The position numbers were made by a program, and so were the translations under genes. Shown here piece after piece: positions 54,088-61,327 of a stretch of DNA of 61,327 nucleotides (position 1 is the first letter of the stretch; each line of letters starts with the position of its first letter). The notes beneath the pieces were generated by a model, which did not search any database, was not told the DNA's origin, and was given only the letters and a program-made list of their open reading frames with translations. This stretch comes from Microcoleus sp. FACHB-DQ6 (lineage in GTDB: Bacteria > Cyanobacteriota > Cyanobacteriia > Cyanobacteriales > Microcoleaceae), in the NCBI GenBank assembly GCA_014695175.1, contig JACJNV010000286.1, forward strand, positions 1-61,327, given 5' to 3'.

Positions 54088-55707
54088 ATGACTGACTCAG
54101 AAATACTTAATTCTGATACCATTAAAACACTAAATACTAGCATATCCGAAGTTACAGTTTACACCGATCGCGCTTTGGTGACGCGCCGCGGTACGGTATC
54201 TCTGACGGGAAACGAGCGAGAATTGGCGATCGCCTCTCTCCCCGCAACCCTGGAACCAGAGTCAGTCAGGGCTACGGGTTCGGGTACAGTTGCTGTGCGA
54301 TTGCTGGGAGTGCGAACCGAAACAGTGTTTAGCAGCGAACCAGTGGGCGATCGCACTGCCAAATTAACCCAACAAATTAAGGAGTTACAAACCCAAAGAC
54401 GGGGAATTAACGACAAAATAACCGCCCGAAAAATTCAGCTCAAATTTGTGGAAGGTTTGAGCGAAAAAAGCGTCGGTTTCTTTTCCAGCAGCATCGCCAA
54501 ACAGCAGGTAGGTTTAAACGAAACTGGCGAATTGCTCAATTTTTTAGGAACTAATTACCTAAAATATGTAAGTGCGATCGCCCAACACGAAAAACAGCAG
54601 CGCGAAATAGACAAGCAAATAAAAGCTTTGCAGCAGCAGTTGGGGCAAGTACAAACTCCCCATTCGCAGCAAAGTTTTAACATCATTGTTGCCATTGAAC
54701 CCAGTGGCAGCGGCCATTTTGAACTAGAAGTTTCCTATGTAGTCACGCGAGCCCGTTGGACTCCCCTTTACGACTTGCGAGTAAACACTACCAACAACCA
54801 AATTAATCTCAATTACCTAGCCGAAGTCAATCAAAATACAGGCGAAGATTGGACGGGAGTAGCGCTGACTTTATCTACAGCAAAACCCGGAATGGGAACT
54901 CTCCCACCAAAACTAGAACCTTGGTATATCGATAAAACCGAGCCAGAGCAATTTTTTGGTAGGGGTTTATCAGAGGATGATTTTTTAGACCTAGAAGAGG
55001 TATTATCTGAAGGTTTTGCAGGTCGTTCACGCTCCATAACACGAGCGCCCCTAGCAGCTCAAATAGCCACAGCCCAAGTATCCAGAGAAGGCGGTACAGT
55101 CTCATTTCAAGTAGGCGGAAGTACCAAGATTCCCAGCGACGGCACGCCGCACAAAGTCACTATTTTCAGCGAAAATTATCCCTTTAAACCTGAATATATT
55201 GCAGTTCCGCGCTTAGTCAGTTTTGCCTATTTGCAAGCAGTTGTTGTGAATCCGCTGACAGGTGCAACTCTTCTGCCCGGTAAAGCAAATATCTTTCGCG
55301 ACAACACTTTTGTCGGCAGTGTGCAGTTAGAAAATGTTTCCCCAGGGCAAGAATATAAACTGAATTTAGGAATAGATGAAGGGTTGAAAATAGAGCGGGA
55401 ATTAGTGGAAAGACAAGTAGATAAAAAACTTATCGGCAATCAGCGGCGCACGAGTTACGCTTATCGCTTAAATGTCACAAACTTGCATCAGGTGCAGGTA
55501 CACCTGACACTAAAAGAGCAATTGCCAGTCAGCCGCAATGAACAAATTAAAGTGCGCTCGACTCTCACTAATCCCAAGATAGTAGCAGGTGAAATGGGAC
55601 TGCTAGAATGGATAATGTCTCTGCCGCCGCAAGCAAAGCAAGAGTTATATTACCAGTTTGTGGTCGAACATCCTCCCGAGTTAACAGTCACGGGTTTAGA
55701 TATTTAA
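54088..55707 (+). CDS. MuiA-like protein (DUF4139/DUF4140)
   Basis: Mucoidy-inhibitor MuiA family, function poorly known. 539 residues: N-terminal DUF4140 with EVTVYTDRALVTRRG, a coiled-coil (~95-200), then DUF4139 with YVVTRARWTPLYDLR, NTGEDWTGVALTLSTAKPG, and the C-terminal ELPVSRNEQIKV-like KEQLPVSRNEQIKVR plus LEWIMSLPPQAKQEL. An acidic insert (LSEDDFLDLEEVLSE) lies in the middle. No signal peptide. Good AGGAG before ATG. Confidence 0.87.
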   Translation: MTDSEILNSDTIKTLNTSISEVTVYTDRALVTRRGTVSLTGNERELAIASLPATLEPESVRATGSGTVAVRLLGVRTETVFSSEPVGDRTAKLTQQIKELQTQRRGINDKITARKIQLKFVEGLSEKSVGFFSSSIAKQQVGLNETGELLNFLGTNYLKYVSAIAQHEKQQREIDKQIKALQQQLGQVQTPHSQQSFNIIVAIEPSGSGHFELEVSYVVTRARWTPLYDLRVNTTNNQINLNYLAEVNQNTGEDWTGVALTLSTAKPGMGTLPPKLEPWYIDKTEPEQFFGRGLSEDDFLDLEEVLSEGFAGRSRSITRAPLAAQIATAQVSREGGTVSFQVGGSTKIPSDGTPHKVTIFSENYPFKPEYIAVPRLVSFAYLQAVVVNPLTGATLLPGKANIFRDNTFVGSVQLENVSPGQEYKLNLGIDEGLKIERELVERQVDKKLIGNQRRTSYAYRLNVTNLHQVQVHLTLKEQLPVSRNEQIKVRSTLTNPKIVAGEMGLLEWIMSLPPQAKQELYYQFVVEHPPELTVTGLDI

Positions 55708-55798
55708 TATTAAGTCGATAAAAACTTGTTTGTAGTCAGGACTTTAGTCCTGATTCGTCACCAGGTATGAGGACTGAAGTCCCGAGAAACTATCAAAT

Positions 55799-56290
55799 CT
55801 AGCGGTAATTCGTAAACTGCAAAGCCACCGGATAATCTTCTTGCTTCAAGCGTTGAATCACCAACTGTAAATCATCCTTATCCTTAGCAGACACCCGTAC
55901 TGCATCTCCTTGAATTGAACCTTGAATCTTTTTAAATTCATCGCGAATCAATTTAGTAATCTGTTTCGCGATTTCCTGACTAATTCCTTTTTTAAGTTTG
56001 ATTTCTTGACGCACCCGACTGCCGCTAGCCGGATCAACTTTGCCGTAATCAAAAATTTTCAAAGATAAATTGCGCTTGGCGGCTTTTGTTTGCAAAACAG
56101 TGTGAATCGCATCGAGAGTAAATTCGCTGTCCGTATTGACAGTAATGGATTCTGCGCCCAATTCCACGGTAGTTTTGGTATCTTTCAAGTCGTAGCGGCT
56201 TTGAATTTCCCGCACTGTTTGGTCAACAGCGTTAACTAATTCTTGCCGATCGAAATCGCTGACAATATCAAATGAATAACTAGCAGCCAT
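55799..56290 (-). CDS. YajQ family protein
   Basis: 163-residue nucleotide-binding protein of the YajQ family; a Xanthomonas homologue binds cyclic di-GMP. Landmarks: [50 protein letters not shown], and the terminal [14 protein letters not shown] [19 protein letters not shown]. Full length. Single gene. Confidence 0.93.
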   Translation of the reverse strand: MAASYSFDIVSDFDRQELVNAVDQTVREIQSRYDLKDTKTTVELGAESITVNTDSEFTLDAIHTVLQTKAAKRNLSLKIFDYGKVDPASGSRVRQEIKLKKGISQEIAKQITKLIRDEFKKIQGSIQGDAVRVSAKDKDDLQLVIQRLKQEDYPVALQFTNYR

Positions 56291-56413
56291 AAATTAGTAA
56301 TTGGTAATGGGTAATTGGTAATGGGTAATTGGTAATTAGTAATTAGTAGTTAATAATTAGTCATTAATTAAGCGTCTCTTAACTAATGACTAATGACCAG
56401 TGACTAATAACAA

Positions 56414-56833
56414 TTAGCCATTAACAGCTATCAAACTGAAATAGAATAAAGACACAGTGCAAGAAGAACTAATCGCAAACATGAGCGATCGCGCCAGCGG
56501 CACATTCAGAATATAGAAAACCGAAAACAACAACCGGGCGATCGTAAAAGCGATCGCAGCCCAACCCGCCGCTTCGGAATCTACCCCCGTCACAAAAGCC
56601 ATCAAAGCTGCCGCTGAAAACAGCATAAACGTCTCAAACGAATTTTGGTGAGCCCAAGTTGCCCGCTGAGCGTAAGCAGGCAACCTCTCAAACATAGCCC
56701 GGGGGGCTGCTTGGTCATAGCCTAGCTGCAAGCGGGCGAACGCAACCACCAAAAACGGTGCGTAAACCAGCGCAGCAGCAGCAGCAATACAATCAAGCAG
56801 AATAACCGACACAGGTAATCCCAACAGCATCAT
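56414..56833 (-). CDS. MAPEG family membrane protein
   Basis: 139-residue protein with about four membrane helices, of the MAPEG superfamily (eicosanoid and glutathione metabolism in eukaryotes). Landmarks: a first helix (CIAAAAALVYAPFLVVA), the conserved polar loop with RATWAHQNSFETFMLFSAA, and RLLFSVFYILNVPLARSL. Role in cyanobacteria unknown. It follows the DprA/SLOG gene by 12 bp, probably in one operon. Confidence 0.88.
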   Translation of the reverse strand: MMLLGLPVSVILLDCIAAAAALVYAPFLVVAFARLQLGYDQAAPRAMFERLPAYAQRATWAHQNSFETFMLFSAAALMAFVTGVDSEAAGWAAIAFTIARLLFSVFYILNVPLARSLMFAISSSCTVSLFYFSLIAVNG

Positions 56834-56845
56834 CCGCCTCGCAGT

Positions 56846-57406
56846 TCAATCAAAATAGAACAGAGTAACTACCTTGCGCTGTTCCTCCGCCTCCTGGCAA
56901 GTTTTCAGCAAAGTGTGGCTTTCGTGAAAAGCAAAACAGATCAGTTGCTGACAGCGAGAAATAATCTCCTGATTGCACATGGCGCTTGCTTCCGGGAGAG
57001 ACAAACTGTCATTTTTGGGATTTTCTACCAAATGTATCACTTGTTCGAGTTGGTCGCGAGACTCCCGAGGCTGGCGACTCATGCTTTGTGGCAAAATCAC
57101 CGTCAGCAGATTAGGATCTGCTCGCATTGCCCCCCGAATTGCGGCTGAATTGGTGCCTGTAGCGCCAGAAGTGATGAGCTGATTGCCTCCCAGAACTATG
57201 GCGTAGCTCAGCATCTCAATTAGCTGCTGGTGGGTAATAGGAACGTGGCGAGAACCCAAAAGAGCAATCCGCTTGGAGCTGGTTTGCTGGATCGCCGCAA
57301 GTTCTTGTAAAAAATCATCTACTCTGGGTAGCTCAATTGATTGACTCAAAGAATTTATTAAATTAAATAAAACTACGTTGTGGATTTTAGCAGACTCACT
57401 AGCCAT
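56846..57406 (-). CDS. DprA/SLOG-type DNA recombination-mediator-like protein
   Basis: Rossmann-like SLOG protein often annotated as recombination mediator protein A in cyanobacteria. KRIALLGSRHVPITHQQL and GGNQLITSGATGTNSAAIRG carry the glycine-rich nucleotide-binding loop. It is shorter than true DprA (186 residues) and lacks its C-terminal domain. The ATG at 57406 is preferred over the TTG at 57415. Whether it binds DNA or a nucleotide signal is unknown. Confidence 0.78.
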   Translation of the reverse strand: MASESAKIHNVVLFNLINSLSQSIELPRVDDFLQELAAIQQTSSKRIALLGSRHVPITHQQLIEMLSYAIVLGGNQLITSGATGTNSAAIRGAMRADPNLLTVILPQSMSRQPRESRDQLEQVIHLVENPKNDSLSLPEASAMCNQEIISRCQQLICFAFHESHTLLKTCQEAEEQRKVVTLFYFD

Positions 57407-57626
57407 TGCCGCCAAAAAGAAGTTAAGAATTGCTGATTTACGGATCAGACTAGAGGAGCGGCAGATTTGAGGAAGCCCGAAGGCAGAATGTCTTCAGACA
57501 TTCGGCAGCCGGAGCTCAAGGTAGAATTCAAGAAAAATTGAGAATTTAAGAATTTTAGCTTTTTATTTATTTAAACAAAAAGTTCTCTCTGCCGAATACC
57601 TTCTTCCCTCAGCTCCGGCTCTCTTC

Positions 57627-58700
57627 TTAATGGACTCGATCGCCCAGGCCCACCGATGCAATCAGACCCTCAAGGTCAAAATGTTCTGCCATTAGCTGAC
57701 TAACGCATTCCACCTTGATCGATTCGTGCAGGCGCACGTTGCCAAAGGTGCTGTCGATAATTCCTACCGTGGTTAGGGTATCCAAATCAACAGACAAAAC
57801 CGGAATTTCCATTTCTTCTGCCCTGCCAATCACCAGGGGAGAAGGAGGCAAGTGGCCTGTCAAAATTAAGCACTGAGTTGAGCTTTCCAGAGCCGCTAGC
57901 TGAATGTCCGTGCGATCGCCCCCCGTCACCACCGCCATATTTCTCGCTTTGCGGAAATACTTCAGAGCAGAACTAACATTCATCGCGCCAATTGTCAAGG
58001 TTTCCACCATCAAGTCCAAACGGTCTCGACGGCACAGGACATCAGCTTTCAATTGGTGCACCAATTCTTTGACGCTGACACTTCGCAGCAAAGCACTTCT
58101 CGGCAGCATTCCCAAAACTGGAATACCCGCAGCCTCCAGAAAAGGTCGCACAGTCGCCGTTACGGATTCGAGTTTGTCCGAGGGAACGTCGTTGAGTACC
58201 ACGCCCAGCAACCGCGAACCCAAACGCTGTTTAGCCGACAGCAAATCGTCTATATAAAGATCGATCGGGCGGGCTACCAACAGCACAGAGGCATCAACTG
58301 CCTCAGCGACTTGAGCCAAAGACAAGTCAAACAGACTGCCTTCCTCCAAATTAGCTGGGCCTTCTAACAGCACCAAGTCTCCGCTGGGAGCTTGCAAATA
58401 TTGCGCTAAAGACTGGCGGTAATCTCTCTTGTCTTCTCTCCGCAAACGCTTGTGAACCGTCTCTTCATCCAAATACAGCAGTGTTGACGGCATCTGACTT
58501 TCGGAGAGATTCAGCGTCTCTACCGCGAACCGCACGTCTTCGTCCTCGATCCCAGCTCCCTCGGAGCTGAAACAGGTTCCCAGAGGTTTGCCGTAGGCGA
58601 CGGCCAGTCCTTTTGCGCGGAGTCCGAGTGCCATCCCCAGAGCGATGGCAGACTTGCCGCTGTAAGCTTTTGTGGAACCGATCAGCAAATATTTAGTCAA
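57627..58700 (-). CDS. DRTGG/BioD-like protein (phosphotransacetylase family)
   Basis: N-terminal P-loop domain like dethiobiotin/cobyrinate synthetases: KYLLIGSTKAYSGKSAIALG. Further in are LVLLEGPANLEEGSLFDLSL and LLGVVLNDVP; then a DRTGG-type domain (MAVVTGGDRTDIQLAALESS and CLILTGHLPPS). This architecture resembles the N-terminal regulatory part of long Pta proteins without the acyltransferase. No ATG is available; TTG at 58700 fits the usual family N-terminus, TTG at 58724 is the alternative. Function unproven. Confidence 0.8.
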   Translation of the reverse strand: MTKYLLIGSTKAYSGKSAIALGMALGLRAKGLAVAYGKPLGTCFSSEGAGIEDEDVRFAVETLNLSESQMPSTLLYLDEETVHKRLRREDKRDYRQSLAQYLQAPSGDLVLLEGPANLEEGSLFDLSLAQVAEAVDASVLLVARPIDLYIDDLLSAKQRLGSRLLGVVLNDVPSDKLESVTATVRPFLEAAGIPVLGMLPRSALLRSVSVKELVHQLKADVLCRRDRLDLMVETLTIGAMNVSSALKYFRKARNMAVVTGGDRTDIQLAALESSTQCLILTGHLPPSPLVIGRAEEMEIPVLSVDLDTLTTVGIIDSTFGNVRLHESIKVECVSQLMAEHFDLEGLIASVGLGDRVH

Positions 58701-58724
58701 TTTGGGTACGCCTTCAATCCTCAA

Positions 58725-59656
58725 TTTGCACCTGTCTATTTCAATAAATTTAGTTTTTTCTACAGTAGTTCTGAACTGCGACTCAATTTTGCAATATTAT
58801 TATACTCGATTTTGTCGCTTTTGGGTACATTCTTTTTTTTCGGAAAACTTTTATTCACCTGTTCCCAACTCTTTTCTTCCCATTTTTTTTACTTGATTTT
58901 GGGGAAGCAGTTTTTAAATTGTTTGTTTTACCAGCCGTTTTTGATAATAATTTATCGCCACTGCTTCCTTTAAAAACCGTTTTGATTATAAAAATTTTAG
59001 CCCGTTTTTTTCTTACTGAATTTAGATAGTGATACCGATTTTGAGAAAATAAAAATAACCGGTAGAAGTTGTGATTTCACTAGAAACACCTATTGAGAGG
59101 GCTTGGTGAAGTTTTTGTGTGGTATATAGCAATTCTAATATCATTTCCGGTTACACCGGAATGATGTTGACGGTTGACTGTTGACTGTTGACGCCGTGAA
59201 CAGTGAACAGTGAACCGTCAACAGTGAACTCGAATTTACTATTCCGATGCTAACGGATTTGATATAAATCATTTGTCAATTTCTTACCCCCTCCCCTTCG
59301 TAAGGGGAGGGTTGGGGTGGGGTAAAAAAAATACGACTCATTTATGATTGCTATCATACAGGTATTTTGTAGGAATAAAGCCCGGTGCTTGCCCGATAAT
59401 TTTTGCATAGAATCGAAAATCGATAGGTTGTATTATTAGTTATTAATTATTAGTGCGATCGCCCGCGTTCAAACCGATCGGTAGCACTGCGAGCAATAAG
59501 CTGCTTAGGATCGGGCTTCGAGCTTCTAAACAAATAAATTGTCGGGCGGCGTGGGCTGGAATTTCGGCAGGCCAAAGGCTGATTGCGATGCTAGCCCGAT
59601 CGCAGTTCAAGCGCTGTAGATTGATTTTCCTTGGGCGGCTCTACAGCGCTTTCCTC
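58725..59656. other. 932-bp AT-rich intergenic region
   Basis: No convincing gene on either strand. Contains GGAAGCAG/CTGCTTCC inverted words (~58903 and ~58963), GTTGACTGTTGAC and GTGAACAGTGAAC tandem words (59168-59228), and a hairpin CCCTCCCCTT-CGT-AAGGGGAGGG (59290-59312). A + strand 86-residue frame at 59453 looks like chance. Confidence 0.45.
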
Positions 59657-61327
59657 TTAGCTACCGAGTCGCAAAATTTGAACGAAATCGGACGCCGCGA
59701 TCGCACTCGCTGACACCCCATTCAAAACGGCCAAGAGTTCTCCAGAGTTAGCAATTCTGATGAAAGTTGTGGGGCTGGCCTCTCGCCCGTCGGTGCCTTG
59801 GCTAATGCTCAGTTGAGTGAAAGTCAAACCGCCCGCTAAACTCAGCAAATCTTCCCCTTTCCTGAAGTCGGATATTACATCGCTTCCTTGTGCGGATGTC
59901 AAGACAAATAAGTCGCGTCCGCTGCCGCCGACCAAAGTATCGCTGCCCTCATCGCCAATCAGCACGTCGTCGCCAGCACCGCCGACCAAGCTGTCACTGT
60001 CTTTGCCTCCCAAAATCGTATCGTCGCCCGCATCGCCGTTGGTGCTATCGCTGCCTTCATTGCCGAACAGCAGGTCATTGCCAGCACCGCCGCACACTTG
60101 GTCTTGACCGCCAGTAACGCCGACAGGCAGGGGGCTGCCAATATCCCCAAACACCGTGTCATCCCCCTCGCCCCCGCAGATAGAGTCATTGCCTTGGTCG
60201 CCGAAGAGCAAGTCGCTGCCCGAGTCGCCTAAAACTACATCGTTGCCCTTGCCGCCGCGCGCAGTATCGTTGCCGTCACCGCCAGAAAGGGTATCAGAGG
60301 CATCCTGACCGGAGAGGAAGTCATTGCCCTTGGTACCCAATAACAAGTCGTTCCCGGGGCTATCGCGGTCAGATTCGCTGTTGGTGCCACCGTAGAGGCT
60401 GTCGTTTCCCTCCTCGCCCACAACAGTGTCAGAACCCCGTCCGCCCCATATCAGGTCGTTATCTTTGCCCCCGAAAGCAGCGTCGTTGCCCTTACCGCCG
60501 AACATGGTGTCGTAGCCGGCTTGACCGTTAAGGTAGTCGTCGCCGGGCCCGCCCAACAGCAAGTCGCGATCGACCTGCGGCCCAACAGGAATGTTGCTGA
60601 TCAATCCGCCAAATAGGTTGTCGTTGCCTGCCAAACCGACAAGAACATCGTCTCCAGCCAAACCGTTGATGCCGTCACCGCCACTGGTGCCAGCGAGGAT
60701 CTCGTTTGTATCCGTACCAGCCAGGTTGTTTTGAACAAGATTGAAACCGTGAAGAGGACTGATCTGCGGTAAGGTAATTTGCGCGCAAATGCAATCGGGA
60801 TCTTCAGTTGGCGGCAGGGTTGGGACGGGAGTTGGTTCCGGGATTGGGGTTGGGGCTGGAGTTGGTGCTGGTGTCGGCGCTGGTGTCGGCGCTGATGTCG
60901 GCGGTGGTGTCGGCGTCGGCGGCACGATAATTGTGGGCGAAAAATTGATGACTGGTGCAGGTGTCGGCGGTGGTGTCGGCGTCGGCGGCACGATAATTGT
61001 GGGCGAAAAGTTGATGACTGGTGTCGGTGTCGGCGGGGCGATGTCGTTGTCGGCGATGGTGACAGTAACTGGTGCGATCGCGACTGGCAAGTATTCGGCC
61101 GCGCTGCCGGGGGCGACGCTCGAAAGAAGGAACCCGGTGTGGGTTCCTTCTACAACAGTATCGTCGGTTGCTGTCACCGTTACTGTTTGCGGTGCATTCC
61201 AGTTAGCCGGAGTGAAAACGATCGGAGCGAGCGCATCTATTTGGCTGCCCGCGGCAAAATTGACCGTAACGTTAGCTGTAGGCGCTTTGGTGAGGACAAT
61301 GCTGTAGCTGCCTGCTGCACCGCCTTC
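59657..61327 (-). CDS. RTX/Calx-beta-like secreted protein, 5' end missing
   Basis: C-terminal part of a large calcium-binding protein; the frame stays open to the window edge at 61327. In order: a Calx-beta-like repeat (GSYSIVLTKAPTANVTVNF, AGSQIDALAPIVF, VTVTATDDTVVEG), a Pro/Thr-rich linker with two copies of INFSPTIIVPPTPTPPPT, then about 15 hemolysin-type nonapeptide repeats (GGxGxDxUx, for example GGDGNDTARGGKGNDVVLG) and a final SDVISDFRKGEDLLSLAGGL segment typical of the RTX secretion end. Type I secretion is expected. The N-terminus and full size cannot be seen. Confidence 0.9.
   Translation of the reverse strand, partial: EGGAAGSYSIVLTKAPTANVTVNFAAGSQIDALAPIVFTPANWNAPQTVTVTATDDTVVEGTHTGFLLSSVAPGSAAEYLPVAIAPVTVTIADNDIAPPTPTPVINFSPTIIVPPTPTPPPTPAPVINFSPTIIVPPTPTPPPTSAPTPAPTPAPTPAPTPIPEPTPVPTLPPTEDPDCICAQITLPQISPLHGFNLVQNNLAGTDTNEILAGTSGGDGINGLAGDDVLVGLAGNDNLFGGLISNIPVGPQVDRDLLLGGPGDDYLNGQAGYDTMFGGKGNDAAFGGKDNDLIWGGRGSDTVVGEEGNDSLYGGTNSESDRDSPGNDLLLGTKGNDFLSGQDASDTLSGGDGNDTARGGKGNDVVLGDSGSDLLFGDQGNDSICGGEGDDTVFGDIGSPLPVGVTGGQDQVCGGAGNDLLFGNEGSDSTNGDAGDDTILGGKDSDSLVGGAGDDVLIGDEGSDTLVGGSGRDLFVLTSAQGSDVISDFRKGEDLLSLAGGLTFTQLSISQGTDGREASPTTFIRIANSGELLAVLNGVSASAIAASDFVQILRLGS

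Noticed and set aside
59280-59330. Terminator for the RTX gene
   Set aside because: The T-run lies before, not after, the hairpin on the minus strand, and it is over 300 bp away; more likely a dispersed repeat.
59453-59713. 86-residue + strand frame before the RTX gene
   Set aside because: No family resemblance, no ribosome binding site, and its end overlaps the RTX 3' end in antisense.
60789-61307. 172-residue Gly/Val-rich + strand frame
   Set aside because: Antisense of the Pro/Thr-rich linker of the RTX protein.

Overview
The window is chromosomal DNA of a filamentous cyanobacterium, most likely of the Oscillatoria/Microcoleus type. It carries the dark-operative protochlorophyllide reductase genes chlL and chlN, several families confined to cyanobacteria or the green lineage (CGLD27/DUF1230, DUF2949, DUF3318, DUF5331), and many copies of the octamer GCGATCGC (HIP1). 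Genes are spaced by repeat-rich intergenic DNA, as in large Oscillatoriales genomes. Genus is an inference.

Layout. 1-1.4 kb: two small genes and a duplicated 95-bp hairpin repeat. 1.4-12.9 kb: an 11.39-kb integrative element inserted in an initiator tRNA-Met gene. It is bounded by 90-bp direct repeats and encodes a tyrosine integrase, a ribbon-helix-helix protein, a primase-helicase fusion, and a 1866-residue protein with a CoiA-like zinc site and a large internal duplication. It is AT-rich and I saw no HIP1 site in its coding body. 13-15.9 kb: asparaginase, CGLD27, rsfS and yqeK. 15.9-20 kb: a compact three-gene operon encoding a HerA-like ATPase, an amino-methyltransferase and a NurA-like nuclease, which looks like a restriction-type defence system. 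20-24.2 kb: a candidate MITE, an Uma2 remnant and an exopolysaccharide group (glycosyltransferase, RsbW-like kinase, STAS-sugar transferase fusion). 24.5-29.3 kb: DUF3318, a gene with an in-frame stop, and two paralogous membrane proteins flanking an orphan HicB. 29.4-33.8 kb: chlL - DUF5331 - chlN. 34.7-39.6 kb: a CBS-histidine kinase and a PhoD-like phosphatase. 40-43.7 kb: a STAND-type NTPase and a WD40 protein that overlap by 4 bp. 44-45.9 kb: purS-purQ and a Fur/Zur regulator. 46-50.5 kb: a peptide export locus (C39-peptidase ABC exporter, two double-glycine-leader peptides, HlyD). 50.7-58.7 kb: small unknown genes, trpS, metF-like, muiA-like, yajQ, MAPEG, a DprA/SLOG protein and a DRTGG/phosphotransacetylase-like protein. 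59.6 kb to the end: the C-terminal part of an RTX/Calx-beta-like secreted protein that runs off the window.

The strongest candidates for undescribed biology are the HerA-methyltransferase-NurA operon and the tRNA-fMet element with its duplicated giant protein and 11-bp paired repeats at both ends. Next come the direct STAS-sugar transferase fusion beside its probable kinase, and the two novel leader peptides beside their exporter. Everything here was read by eye; no database search was run.
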